A stretch of DNA of 64,000 nt from Hypoxylon rubiginosum (Eukaryota; Ascomycota; Sordariomycetes; Xylariales; Hypoxylaceae), in contig CADCXA010000025.1 of assembly GCA_902806565.1 (NCBI GenBank), positions 2,480,001 through 2,544,000 of the forward strand, in the 5' to 3' direction. Under the pieces are notes generated by a model. It did no database searches. It had not been told where the DNA came from and saw nothing but the letters and a program-made list of their open reading frames with translations. A program made the position numbers and the translations under genes. Below are positions 1 through 15,195 of the stretch, in pieces (positions within the stretch are counted from its first letter, which is position 1; each line of letters starts with the position of its first letter).

Positions 1-3000
1 GTTTAAATATTTTTAAAAGTTTAAAATTAAAAGAAATAAGGTAATTAAATAATAATAATTTAAGCTTTAAAATCTTTTATAATTATTTTAAACTTTAAAT
101 TAATAATTTTTAAAATAAAACTATTTATTATATTTCCTGTATTTTTATTATAAAAAATAACTAGATTTTATTAAATATTATAAAACTTAGTTATATAGTA
201 ATAAACTTTTATAAATAAATAATATAATTTTTATAATATGTTTTATTAATTTAATAAATATTTTAAAAAAAAAAAAAAAAAATTAAAACTTTTATATCTT
301 ATTATAAAAATAAAAATATATAATTAATAAAAATCTATAAATTTTTTAAGTTTTTATAATTATTATTAATTAGTTTTAATTTAAAAGCTTAAAAGTTTTA
401 AAAAAATATTTAATAGTTTAATTTTGTTTTTTTTTTATATTTATTTTATATAAACTTATTAATTATAATATTAATAATTTAAATTTTAATTGTTTTTAAA
501 TTTAAAAAGTTTTATATTATATAACCGGTTTTTTAAAAATAATATAAAATAAATAACTTAAATATATTTAATTATATTTTTATAACTTATAACTAGTTAT
601 TTAATATTAATTTATTATTAATAATAATAATTTAAATTTAAATATTTTAATATAACTTTTTAAAAAAATCTATATAAATAATTTATATATTAAAAAATAT
701 ATTATAATTTAAAAATAAATATAAAAAACTATAAATAATTTAAAAAATTTAAATATAAATAATTTTATAATTTAGTTTATATTAAAATTTAATTTAAATA
801 TAAATTAATAATATAAAAACTTTTTAAAGATTAAAAATATCGCTAATATTATTTTAAACGTTATAAAAAAAAACTAGTAATAAAAAAAAAATATTTTAAT
901 TAAATAAACTATTATAAAAAAAATATTATTTTTTTATATATATATTTTTATAAGTTATTTAATATATATATTATTTATTTATATATTAATATAATTATAT
1001 AAAAAAACTAATTATAATTTAAATATATAATTTTATAATAAAAATTATAAAAAAAAGAATTTATTTTTATAATAATATTTTTAATATTATTTATATAATT
1101 ATAAATAAAAAGTATTAGTTTTATTTATATTTAGTTAATTTTTCTAGTAATATTTAATTAATATTTAAATTATTATAAAATAAATTACTTTAAAATAATT
1201 AAAATATAAATAAAATAATTTATAAAAAACTTTTTAAAATAATTTTTATAATATTATTTTAACTAAAAACATTAATTTAATTAATATTAACCGTGGTATA
1301 TATTTATTATTTTTATTTATTAATAATAAAAGATTTATATTTTATTATTATTAAAATTTAATAGTTATTATTTACTATTTAAATTAATTAACTTTTTTTA
1401 TTATTTTTATTATTAATTTAAACTAGCTAAAAATAAAAAATAAGTTTCTTTTAAATTAAACTATAAATAATTAATTTAATATTAATATCTGTGTTTTTAA
1501 CTAAAAATAAAAGGTATTTTTAAATAATATTATAAAAAAAGATTATTTTAATAAATATTATAATATAATTTAAATAATTAAATACTAAAAAAAAAGCTTG
1601 TTTTATATATATTACTTGGTTTTATTATTATTATTAAATTATAATTAATTTATAAAACCTGTAAATATTAATTATATTATATAAATTAAAATTTTAAAAA
1701 TTAATATTAATTTAAACGGCGTTTTATAATAAATAATATTATTTAATATAATATATAAACCTTATAATATAACGAATTTAAAATTATTTTATATAATTAA
1801 AAACTATTATTTTAAAAACTTTTTAAAGTTATTTTATTTTAAAACTATAGTTAAATTAAATAAATATTTAATATATAAATAAAAATTATATATTAAAGTT
1901 TTAAATTATTTAAAACTAATAAAGTAAAATAATAATTAAATAATATTATATAATCCTTTTTTTAGTTAAAAATACTAAATATATATTAATATTAAAGTTT
2001 ATATTATTATAAAAATAATAATTAAATTATAACTTACTTATATTAAAAAAAATATTATTATAATAAAATTAAAATTAAAATTAACCTTATAATAAAATTA
2101 ATAAATATTTATATAACTGTTTTATTAAATTATATAAATTAATATATTATTTTTTAAAATTTTTAATTTATAATATATATTTATTTATTTAACCTTTAAT
2201 TATCTATTTAAAAAAAAAATATAAAATAAAATACTATATTAAAAATAACCTTAAATTAATAATAAAAGTTTTAAAATAAAACTATATAATTTTTATAATA
2301 TAATTTAAATATAATAAAATTTATAAAAATAATTAAAATATCTTATATTAAAAATTTTTATATTTATTTTAATAATATATAAAAAAAAAAAAAAAATATA
2401 AATAAAAAATAATAAAAAAACTTAGTTAAATATATTTTATTTATTTAAAAACTAACAAAAGATTTTATTTATAAATGTTTTTTATTTTAATTTTTAAAAT
2501 TAAAAGTTAATTTAATTTAATAAAATATAATAATATTTAATACTTAATGTTTTAAAATATTTACTAAGCTTAAAGTTTTTTAAAAAATAATAATTACTAA
2601 AAGAATTTTTTTTAAAAAAGTGTAAATATTTTTAACTAGCGGTTAATTAAAAGTTATTTTTATATATATTTTATAAAAAAATAATATTTAAAATTTAATT
2701 TATATTTAAAATAAGTTTTAAAAGTTTATATATAATAATTTAATATAAATATTTAATAAAATATAAAACTTATTTAATTTAATTAAAACTATTTATTTAA
2801 ATTATAGTTTATATTTAATTAAAATAACTATTATAAGTTTAAAAAACTAAAATAAAATAAGCTTTTTTTTTATTTTAATTTAATTAAAAAAAGGTTTATA
2901 TTAATTATTTATTTAAAAAAAAGTTAAATTATAATTATAATATTAAAATAAGTTTATATAATAAAATGTTTTTAATATTAAATAATAATTAATATATTAT

Positions 3001-6000
3001 ATATAATATTATTATAATAATTATTAAATAAATTTTTTTTCTTATATATTTTTATTTATAAAACTTAATTAAAACTAAAAAAACCTTTTTATATTTAATG
3101 TTTTATTATTATTATTAATTAAAAAAAAAAGTTATATTATATATAATTTTATTTAATATTATAACGCTTTTATTATTTAATAAAAAAACTATTTATTTAT
3201 AGTTTAAAATTTTTATTGCTTTAAATAATAATTTAATATATAATATTTAAAAAAAATTAATAAAAATAAATTTTTTTTAATAAATATTATTAATTATTTA
3301 AAATAAAATTATTATATAATATAAATATATATTTAAAATAGTTTATAAAATATTATATAATATATAAAAAAATTAATTTTTATTTAATAAAATATTTATT
3401 TTATTTAAAAAAAACTTTATATAAATTTTATTTATAGTTAAAAAAGAATTAAAATTATAAGTTATTAATATTTATTTATAAAATTTGTTTTTATAATTTA
3501 AATTTTAAAAGTTATATTTAATAAAAAATATAAAAGTTTAATAAAATAATATAAAAAATATAAAGTTTTTATAATAACTTTAGATAATTTTTTATAACTT
3601 TAAAATTAATAAATTAATATTATTATTTAATATAATAAAAACGTTTAATAATATTAAAGATTTTTATAATTATATTTATTTAAAAGAAGTTTTAAATAAT
3701 ATATTATATAACTTAAATATTTTTATTTTTAAGTTTATTTTATTTATATATAATATATTTATATAAAAAATTAATAATAATTTATTATTTAATATTTTTA
3801 AAAAGAAATAAAAATATTTTTTAATAAATAAGTTTATTAAAATAAATAATTAATAAGTTAAAAAAACGCCGATTAAAATAATTTAAATTTTATAATTAAA
3901 AAAAATATTATTAATTAAATTAAAATTAAAAGTTAGTTTTTTTATTATAATATTACGTAATTTAAATTTTAACTAAGGTTTTTATAATAATATTTAAATA
4001 ATTATAACTTAATTTAATAAATATAATATAAAAATTAAAATTTTTAATAAATTATTTAATAAAATAAAATATATTTTATTAAAAGTTAAATTAATTTAAA
4101 ATAATAAAAACCAGTTATTTATATAATTTAAATAATAGTTTTTAATATTAATTTATTTTATTATAATTATAAATAAGTTATAAAAATAATCTTTTAATAT
4201 AATTAATATTAATTAAAAGATTTTTATATTTATATATAAATAGTTTTATATAATTATATTAAAAATTAAATTCGTTTAAAAGTTAAAAGTTTTAAAAACA
4301 TTAAAAATAAAGTTTAATAAATTATTAAATATTATATATTTTAAAGTTTTCTAAAAATTAATAAATAATTAAAAGAAAATATTATAAATAATATTATATT
4401 TAATATATATATAAAATGTTTTTAATTAATTATTTAACTTATTTTTATTTTTTAAAATAAAAAATCTTATTATATTTTAGTTATTTTATTTTTTTTATTA
4501 TATTAAATAATTAAAATAATAAATTATAAATTATTTTAATTATTTTAAATAAGTAAATATTAATTAACCTTTATTTTACCGTGGGTTTTATACTTTTTTT
4601 AATTATTAATAATAAAAAGTTACGTTAAAAAGAAATTAAAATTAATATAAAAATATTAATTAATATATTATTTATTTTAATATATTTATTAATAGTTATT
4701 AAAAAAATTAATTATTATTATTTAAATTTATTAATATTTATATATTACGTATTAAATTAATAAAAGTATTTACTTTTAATATTATTATAATAATAATTAA
4801 TATATATATTATTAAAATAATTAAATAAAATAATATAATATTAAAATTTATTATTATTTATTTTATAATTAATATAATTTTATTTTAAAAGTAAAATAAT
4901 ATTATATATTTATATATAAATAACTAATAATAATTAGAATTTTCAGGTTAATTAAAAAAAATTAATATAAATTTATTTTTATAATTAATAATTAGTATTT
5001 TATTTAATTTAATTTTTTTATAATAATAAACTTAATTTTTATATTATATATTTAATAAAAAAGTTTATTTAATAATAAGTTATTAAATTATTAATAAGGT
5101 GTTTATTTAAAAAAATAATAAAACTTAATATATATATAAATTATTAAATATTAAAACTATAATATTATTTATTTTTATTTTTTTAATTTTAATTAAAACT
5201 TATTATATATATTTAATTAAATTTTTATTATTTTTTAATATAAAATAATTATTATTTTTACTAGTATAATAAAAAATTTTAAGCGTATAAAATAAAATTA
5301 AAAAATAATTTAATTTATTTTAATTTAAAGCTAATATTTATTTTTAATTAAGTTTAAAAAAGTTAAAATAATTTATATTATAAAATAATAAGTTTAATAA
5401 ATAAAAACTAATATATTAATTATTATTATTTTAACTTATAAAATTATAAGGTTATTTTTTTAATTTAATAATAATAGTTATTATAAATATTATTTTTATA
5501 ATATAAAAAAACTAAAATAAAATTAAAAGGTTTTTTAAAATTAATAAGGTTTTTTAAAAAACATTTTTTATAAGCTAGAAAAAAATCTTATAAACTGTGT
5601 AAATTTAAATAATATTAATTAAAAATAATTATAAAAGTTTATAAAATTTAAAGGTTTAAATTAAATAAATAAAAAAAATATTAAATAATTTAAAATTAAT
5701 ATTATATAAATTATATTTTAATAATAATTTAAAAAAATATATAGTAATTAAATATATATTATATATTAAAAATAAGCTGGTTTAAAATATATATAAAGTA
5801 ATAAAAAAAATAAAAATTTTAAATAAATTATAATTATAAAGTTAATTAATATTAATTTAAATAAATAGAAATTATTTAATTAAACGTTTTTAGTTTTATA
5901 TTATAAAATTATAATATAAAAAAAGGTTTTATATTTTAAAAATATAAAAAAGTATTAATTTAAAATTTTTATTAAGTGATATATAAAATAATAAACTAAT

Positions 6001-6515
6001 TTATTAAACCGTTTTTTATTTATTTATATATATATATTTTATAAAATATTATTTTTATAAAAACACTTATTTAAAAAATATTATAAATTATATATATAAA
6101 AAAGTAATATATAAAAAAAAATCTAATTTTTTTAATTATAATATATTAAAAAAAATTAAATTTTTTAATAAATATAATTATTATAAACGCGTTTAAAAAT
6201 AAGTTTATAATTAACCTTAAAATTAATATTAATAAAAAACTTAATATTAATAAAAAACTTAATATTAATAAAAACTATATAAAAAATAATTAAAATAAAA
6301 TAATTTTTATAATAATTTTAATTTTAATTATTATTATTTATTAAATTAAATATAAATATAAATAACTTTAAAATAAAATTAAAATTAACAGGTAAATAAA
6401 ATAATATAAGTTTAATTTTAATATTTAAATATAAAAAATTAAATTTAATTTTTTTTTTTTAATTAAACTAAAAGTTATTATTTAAATTACTAAAAAAAAA
6501 AAAGTTAAAATTATT

Positions 6516-6582
<67 letters not shown>

Positions 6583-9570
6583 TTATTATTATTATTATTA
6601 GTAGGTTTAAATTACTTAATATACGTTAAAAACATTAATTTCTTATAATAATATTTTTAAAAAAAATACTTAAAATTATTATTATTATTAAGCTTTATTT
6701 ATTTAATATATATTAAATAAATTAAACGTTTATTTAAATACTTAATATTAAATTTTTTTTTTAGTTTTATTTATAAATTTTTTTTTAGTTTTATTTACGT
6801 TTTTTTTTTTAGTTTTATTTATATTTTTTTTTTTAATTTTATTTATATTTTATAAAACTTTATTAATGTTATATTTTTAATTAGTTTTTTTAATATTAAT
6901 AGCTTTTATTTTAAAATTAAAAAATTATTTTATTATTATTATTTATTATATAAATTATTTATTATAAAAGTTTTTATATTTAAAAAAAATAATAAAATAT
7001 TTTTAATAAAAAATATTATTATTAAATATCTTAATTATTTTCCTAATAAATAAAACCTAAATAAAATAAATAAATAAAAGTTTAATTAAAATATAAAAAG
7101 TTAAATAAAAAGAATAATTATAAAATAATATATATATTTTAATATTTATATTATAATATTTAATTAATAGTTAAAAAATATATAATATTAAATAAAATTT
7201 ATTTCTTTATTTAAAGTTTAATTTTAAATAAATAAGAATATAATTTTTATTTTAAATATAATAAAAGTTTTAATAAAAAAATATATAGTTAAAAAAAAAT
7301 ATAAATAATATTTAATAAATTTTTTATAAAATATATATATATTTAATTAATTAATAACTAAAAATTTATAATTTTAAATATAATATAATTGTTTTTTAGT
7401 TTTATTAATTATAATATAAAAACGTAATAATTATAATTAAAATTAAATTTAAAATTAATATAATTAAATAAGTTATTAATATATATATTTTTTTATTATT
7501 TAAATATATTTTTATAAAAAAAAAACTAATACTTTTAAAATTTTTTTTTTAAATATAATATATTAATTATAATAAAAATAATTAATATAAATATATATAT
7601 ATAATATTTAAATATACGATTTATATTTATATGGTTTTTATAAAAAATATAAAAATAATAAGTTTTAATATTAATTAAATTATTTTAAAATACCAGTAAA
7701 TAAAAAGTAATTTAATTAATAAATAAAAAAAATATATAGTTTTTATATATTTTTAATATTATTTTAAATATTTTTAATAATAATTATATAAATTTTTTAA
7801 AATAATAAATAATAAAGTTTATTATTATTAATAATATATAAAATAATTAATATATATAATAAATTATATTTAAAATAAAAAATATAAATAACTTTTTAAA
7901 TTTAATTAAATATATTATTATTATTATTAAAAAATATAATAACTATAAATTTTTTTTTTAGATTTATTTTATATTTTATATTAATAAAAAATATATTAAT
8001 AAAAAGTAAATATTAAAATAAAAAATAAAAAATTAAAATAATATTAAAAAATACTTATATATTATATAACTTATTTATATATATAAATAAATAATAAATT
8101 ATTAATATTTTAAGTTTTAAAATAACTTATTATTTATTTAAAATACTTAAATAACTTATATAAATAAATTTTTATAGTTTTATTTATATTATAATAAATA
8201 TAACTTTTTATTATTTATATATATTTAAGTTTATATATATTATATTTATATATTTAAAAATAAATAATATTAATAAATTATATTATTTAGTTTATAAATT
8301 ATTACCACGTAATTTATATATATAATTATAATATAAACTTAATATATATTATTTAAAATACCTAAAAATAAAATTATTATTTAATTTTAATTTTTTAAAT
8401 TACTTTAATATAACTTTTAATATTAATTATAAAATAATTTATATTATTTATATTATTATTACTAGTAATTATTAATATTTAATAATAAGGAAAAATATTA
8501 ATATATTATAAATATATAAAAATAAATATAATTTTTATATTTTAAAAACCTTTAAAAATAAACTATTTATTATATTTAATTATAAAATCTTATTATTTAA
8601 TAACTATTAATAAATTTAATTAATAAATAATATTTATTATTTTATTTTTATTATAAAAAAAATAATAAGTTTAAAATATAAATATAATAAATTAACTATA
8701 AATAAACTAATTTTAAATAAATTAATTTTAAATAATAAAAAAGTATTTTTATAAATTTTAATTATTAAAATTATAATAAACTTAAAAAAACTAATAAATA
8801 ATTATAACTTTTTAATTAAAATTTATTATTTTATAAAAACGTTAATTAAAATTAAAATAATTTATATTATATTAAAAATATATTTAATTTAATTTAATAA
8901 TTATTATATATAAAATTTTATAATTTTATTTTTAAATATAAATAATGTTTTTAATAATAATAAAAATTAAATAATATTTTAAAATAATATTTATTATTTA
9001 TTTAATTATAACTATATAATTATAATATTAAAAGAAAATAAAAATAAAAATAATAAATTAAATAAGTTATATATATTATAAATTTATATATTAAATTTAT
9101 TAAGATTTTTTATTAATAAAAACTTATTATATTTAAATTTTTATTATAATATTAAATACTGTTTTATTTTAAAAACGTTTTTTTAATATATATTTATATA
9201 TTTTATTTAAAGTTTAATATATAATAAAATAACCTTATTACTTAAAAATAAAAAAACAATAAAAAATTAAAAGTTTAATTTATTATTAATAAAACTTTAA
9301 AAAAATAAATATTATAAATAAAAGTTATTAAAAATTTTAATTAAAATATATAAACTATAAATAAAAATATTAAAAATAAATAATTAAAAGAAAAAGAAAA
9401 AAGAAAATAAAAATTAATAATTAAAAAACTTAAAATTAAAAAACTTAAAGTTAAAAAATTAATAATTAAAAAATAATTATAAATATTATTTTTTAGTTTT
9501 AAAAAAAAGTTTTTTAAATTTAAATTTAAAATTTAATAATAATAATTTTAATGTTTATTATTAATATTAT
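1..9570. repeat. AT-rich RIP-degraded island, older part (left of Copia)
   Basis: About 9.5 kb composed almost only of A and T, with no plausible reading frame. Residual C is nearly always followed by T, and residual G is nearly always preceded by A. CpA/TpG and CpG are almost absent, which is the product expected when RIP has converted CpA to TpA on both strands to saturation. No ancestral element can be recognised by eye. Embedded simple repeats include a (TTA)n tract and short A/T runs. This is probably a stack of ancient transposons, now heterochromatin; a centromere-type or subtelomeric AT isochore is possible, but no telomere repeat is present. Confidence 0.85.
6511..6600. repeat. (TTA)n trinucleotide microsatellite
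   Basis: About 90 bp of TTA/ATT repeats interrupted twice by a TTTTT step. It lies within the saturated AT-rich island, is non-coding, and probably arose by slippage after RIP. Confidence 0.9.
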
Positions 9571-9752
9571 TATTAGATAACGTGTGTATTTAATTAAAGG
9601 GTTAATTATATGTATTAAATGTGTGTTTTTTAATTGTATATGTTTTTACGATTCCTTAAAATAGCCTTGTAATAAGGTTATTATAGCTTCGGTTGTTAGT
9701 TTATATGTAGGATTTAAATAGGTTTTTTAGAATAACTTTTTATTATTTAATA
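9571..9752 (-). repeat. LTR (3' LTR of the minus-strand Copia element)
   Basis: This is a 182-bp direct repeat of 15196-15377, alignable without gaps. By eye there are about 24 differences, all transitions. This copy has lost more G/C than the right copy, for example in the stretch around 9683-9715. Confidence 0.9.
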
Positions 9753-9949
9753 TATTTTCTTAGGTTTGTTTATCCTTAATAGAGAAGCTTAAGTAATTAA
9801 AACTTATTTTTTAATATTTCTTAATTGTTAATTATGTATGTATCGTTTTCTCTGCTAGGTAAAAAGTTTTTTATTTTGTTGAAGTTCTTTTTTATAAGCT
9901 CGCGAATCCGTCTGGATTTGATTTTTTTTTGTATATTTATTAGGTTTAA

Positions 9950-10340
9950 TTGTTAAGTGAATGCGGCGAATTCCTTTGTAGTAAGTGCCTTGGTGAGACT
10001 ATTTGTTATTATATTTTTTGTAGGGATATAAATGATTTTAATCCGATTTATAAGTGTTTTTTACCGTAGCTAGTGGTTGTAAATATCTATGTGCCGTAGC
10101 TTGGTTTAAAGTAATGTAATGTTTGTATGTATTAGTTTAATCGTTTGCTTATTGTTATAGTGTATTGTAATCTTCGAGTTATTTAGACTTACATTAAGCT
10201 TTATAATTAGACGCGATACGAATATGGCTTTTTTTGCAGTTTATGTAAGAGATAATAACTTCGTTTTTATTATAAAAGTAGTTACTATGTTTTGCTTGTT
10301 TACACGTTATTTAATTACTTCTTTAAATAGTTTTATTATA
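9950..10340 (-). pseudogene. Copia polyprotein remnant: RNase H and C-terminus of pol
   Basis: One minus-strand frame reads, with stops, the canonical fungal Copia RNase H end. It shows KLRHIDIYNH-stop-LR at about 10055-10100, followed by IPTKNIITNSLTKAL at about 9983-10030. The stop after NH sits where the family has Trp, as expected from TGG to TAG. The alternating Lys/Asp/His pattern and the PTK...LTKAL tail are diagnostic of Ty1/Copia elements. The frame then runs out about 200 bp before the LTR. Reverse transcriptase should lie further right (about 10.4-11.8 kb) but is too decayed to delimit by eye. Confidence 0.8.
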
Positions 10341-11814
10341 TATACTTATAAATTTTTTTAATCGAGGGTGTTGTTGGTAAATAAGGCGTTGCTAGCTATT
10401 TCAAATATATTAATATATTTATATTATAAGGATAAATATTAAATGGTAAGGAGATATTAAATTAGTTGGTCGGCTTTAGAATAGTGCTTGTTATTAAGAT
10501 TTATATTGAATTTAACTAGTTGGGAGGTTATAAAAGTAATATTAAAATGTGTAATTATTATTATGTATAATATTAATTTGATTTTTTATTAATATTGTTA
10601 AATAAATTATAAGGAAGTTAATTTTAATAAAAGTAATAGTTTTTTATTTTTTATAGAAGTTAAAAAGATAATTCCTGGTTTTTTATTTGTTAATAATTTA
10701 CTTAATTTATTTATATATAAAAATTAAAAAAGTTAAATTAATTTTTTATTTTAGTTTTTAATTACTTTAATTCTAAGAAACTATTATAAGTTATTTTTGT
10801 TTATAAGTTAATATTTCTTTTATAATTATAATATTATTATGTTTATTATTTGTTATTTATAGTTTTAATATATGAGGATAATATTATTAATATAAAAGAA
10901 AATTAGTATTTTATTTTTAAAGAAGTAGTAAAGTTTATAAGGAATAACTAAGAAGTTTAATTTTATAAGTGTTTTAATTAGTTTTTTTTATTAAAATAAA
11001 GGAGATTTTCTTAATTTATATAACGTTTTTAATAAATGTAAAATGGTTTGGTATTTCTAGTATTTTAAAGGTATTCTTATATAGATTTTTTTATTTAAAT
11101 TTATATTTATAAATACGTTAACTATATTATATTAAATTAGCTTAAAGTTAAATTTTATTATAATTATAATAAAGGTTTAAAATAATTTTCCGGTTAATAT
11201 TAAAATATAAATGTTTAAATATTTATTTTTAATTTATTAATTTTTTTAAATTATTAACTTTATTTATACTTTATAAACCATTTATATTTATTAAATTTAT
11301 ATATATATATTTATATATAGTTTAGAATTTATTTGTTATTAGTAGTTTATTATTTATATTTAATTTAGAAGTTTATTTTTTTATAGTTATTTAGGTGTAA
11401 TTTCTTAGCTTTTTTAAATTTTTGTTTTAAGGTATGGTTTTATAACTTTTTATAAGTTTTTAGGGGAGGTGATAGATCCTTTTTATAAATTCTTTGTTTT
11501 TTTTATAGGAATCTTTATAACTTTTTAGGTTTATATAATCTTAAATATAATATTAAATTTAAATTTACTTAGTTTATAAAATAGTGTTACAAATAATATG
11601 TTATTTATACTATTTATATTTTATTTATTAATTTTCTGTGTATTGATTTTATTGTTAAGGTTAAATGTTTTACATTAAACATAACTTTTTAACTTATTAT
11701 ATAGTTTATAACTTTGGAATAAAAAGTAAGTAAATTTTTTTTAGTTTATTTTAAAAGCGCGTTAAAAGTTACAGCTTAATTTATTAAAATAGTGTTTCTT
11801 ATATTTTTGTTTTA

Positions 11815-11985
11815 GGAGGTGTAATTTATGGCGCTTAATTTTATTTTTTTTATTTTATTATAGGAGGCGTGATTTATAGCGTTTAATTTTGGTTTTTTAA
11901 TTATATTTAAAGAGGCGTAATTTATAACGCTTAATTTTTTTTTTATATTAATATTTGGAAAGGCGTGATTTATAGCGTTTAACCT
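11815..11985. repeat. Four imperfect ~47-bp tandem units inside the Copia element
   Basis: The core GGCGTGATTTATAGCGTTTAA recurs in degenerate form starting near 11815, 11864, 11911 and 11957, a spacing of 46-49 bp. On the minus (coding) strand each core reads as a short Asn/Ser-Ala-Ile-Asn-His/Tyr-Ala peptide. The repeat therefore probably lay within the polyprotein as a short repeated linker rather than in non-coding DNA. Confidence 0.7.
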
Positions 11986-14900
11986 TTTTTTTATTATTAT
12001 AATAAATAATAAAATAACCGGTAAAGAAGTAGTATTAAAAGTAAAGTATAATATAAATATAATTTTAATATAAAAGTAATTAAGTTTTTTAGTTTTTTTA
12101 TTATTATATTTTTTGTTATTATTATTTATTTTATAGTTTTATTTGTTTTTATCTTTTACTAGTATTTTTACTTTTATCTTATTTTTTTTAAAAGCTAATA
12201 ACTTTAAATTAACCTTTTTTTTTATGTTTTATAAAATAATAACTTAATTAACTAAGTTTTAGATATTTTTTTTTATTATATATAATAGGTTATTTTTTAA
12301 AAATAAGATATTTTTATTAAATATAATGTTTTTATTAAATATAATATTTTATGTTTTAATAACTTGTTTTAACGTAAAAACTTAAATATTATAAATATTT
12401 ATAAAGTTATAATTTACTAGGTAGTTTATTTATACTTTTAGATTAAAATGTTAACATTGGTTTTATTTTTGTTTTACTTTTATAGTAAGTGTAAATACTT
12501 TATATTTATACATTTTTAAATAAGCTTAATATAATTTTTTATTAATAATTATATTGTTTTTAAAAGTTAAATAAATGTAAAAACATTTATATAAAAATTA
12601 CCAGTTAAGGTTATATTTAAAAGTGTGATTATAAAAATAAGTAGTAACTTTAAAAACCTTTATTTATAGGAAATTTAAAAGCTTTAATTTTATTTTTATT
12701 ATTTAAGCTTTTTATTTAATTATACTTTTTAAGTATTTAATGTTTTTATTTTAATTTTATATATTTAATATTAAAAGTTTAAGTTTAATATAATGTATTT
12801 ATTAAATATAATCTTGTATAACATGTTTTTTTATTATTAGTTTATTATTATATTTAATAGTTTTAATATTAAGTTAATATTATTTTTAAATGATTTTAAA
12901 TATCTAATTTAGGATTTTAATAATTAAATTTAAAGTATGATTTTTAAGATAAAAGTTCCAGGTTTATTTTATATATTTATTAATAATTAACATTATATAT
13001 TAATATTTTTAAAAGTTTATTTTTAAATTATAAAAATTAATAGTTAAACGTTTATTTAACTTACTTAATTATTTATAATATTTATAATAATTAAGTTTTT
13101 TGGCTTTTTTATAATTATATATATTATATTTTATTATAATAATTTAATTAATCTTTTTAATTAGGTTAAACTTTTTAATTTTTACTTTTTAAAAGTAATT
13201 AGTTATATAATTAAAAACTTTTAATTTTAAGTAACTAAATTATAAATATTATAATTTATTAATTATTATATTTAAAGGTTGTTTTATTTAATTATTAAAC
13301 TTAACGTTTCTTATATAAAATAAGTAATTAATAAAGTTCTTAAGAAGATTCTTTAAGACATATTAATTTTATCTATTAATAATAATGTATAAAATAAAAT
13401 TATTTTTTTTTTATAAGTAGTTATTTATATTTTTATAGTTTTATTAATATTTTATTTTTTTTAAAAGCTTTAATAATATTATATTATATATAAATTTTTT
13501 ATAATATATTATATTTTATAATTATAAAAGCCTTATTTTTTTCTAGATTCTTTAAACGTATATCCATTTTTTTATATTTTTATATAAATATAACTAAGTT
13601 TTTTGTAAAGATTACGTTTCTAGTATATACTATTTGGTATAATAGAAATCAGTTAAATTAATTAAAAATATAAATAATAATTTTTAAATTTAAAATTATT
13701 AAGTTTTTTAAAAGATAAATATTAACTTCGAATATAATTTATAAAGTTAAGAATATTTCTTTTATTCTTTTAATTATTTAAACTAATTAATTTTTATTTT
13801 ATATAAATAATTTTTTTTTTATTTTTTTAATTAACTTAGTAAACATATTATTTTTAATTATCTTATATTCGATTATTCTTTTTATAATAAAGTTTAAAGT
13901 TTAATTTTTTAAAGTTTTATTTTTAATAATATATTAACAATTAAAAATCTTGTGGTAATTATAGTAAACTAGGTATAAAGTATTAATTTTTTATAGGTAA
14001 TTGGTAAATATATCAGCTTATTTTCTTTTAGTTAACTTAGTTTATTTATTTAAATTATTTTAACTTTGTAATTTATCGTAGCTTTTACTATTTTTACCTT
14101 ATTTTAATTAATTAAAAGATCTAGAAATGGTATTTTTTTTTTTTCCCAGCTTAGTATTTAAGTCTTTATTATAATCAGATTCTATATTATTAAATTAAAT
14201 AACAAATGCTTTTTTTATAAGATAAAACCATATAAAAATTAATTATAAAAATATATATTTATATAAAACAGTTGTTATATTTAAATAATTAAACGTATTG
14301 TTTTTAATTTTATTAATATTTAACAATTTATAATTGGTTATTTAGTTACTTAAAATGCCGTTAAGTGTAACTTTAAAATCCTTTATTAATAATCGGTTAT
14401 TAATAATATTTATAAAACTTTTTATTTTTATATTTATAATAACTAATTTCCATTTAATTATTTATACTTTAAAATTTTTAAGTATTTTTATTAATTATTA
14501 TATTATTTTCTTATATTATTTTTAAATTTATAGCTTTAATTGATTATTATATATTTTACTAATGGTAAATAATTTTTTATATCACTTATATAAAATATTT
14601 ATTAGGTTAAAATATATGTTTTGGTAATTTAAAAATATAAAATTAATAATTTAATTCTTTAATTTTTTAACTACTTATCGATAAGTTTAATAGATTTTAT
14701 AATTATAACTATAAAAGATTTAATTTTTCTTATAAATAACTTTATTTTTTTTTATTATTTTTATTAAACTTATAGGTTTTTTATTTATTTTAATTTGTTT
14801 TTTTTAACTTTTATTTATTATAATTTAAGAATTATTATTTAATAAATTTTATATTATCTGTTAAGCTTTTTTTAAATAATCGCTAATATTTAATTAGAAT

Positions 14901-15195
14901 AGTTTCTTTAGTTATTTTAACGTTTTTATAAAATTAATATATTTTTAAAGTTTTAAATTAATAGTTTTTATTTAAAACTTTTTATTTTATTATTCTTAAT
15001 TAATTAAGTTATTATAAAAAACCTTCTCTTTTATTATTTTTAATATGTTATTTTTTTTGTTATTGGTTAGATTTAAATTATAAAAAGTTTTATTAATATA
15101 ACCGTTTTATAATTTTATAGTTTTTAATTAATTAAAAATCACGTATTATTATTTATATATAGTTTTTTAATTTTTAAGTAAATAAGACTTTTAAT

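Noticed and set aside
6511..6600. CRISPR-like spaced repeats in the AT-rich region
   Set aside because: This is a plain microsatellite. The other arrays are contiguous tandem repeats without unique spacers, and the genome is eukaryotic.
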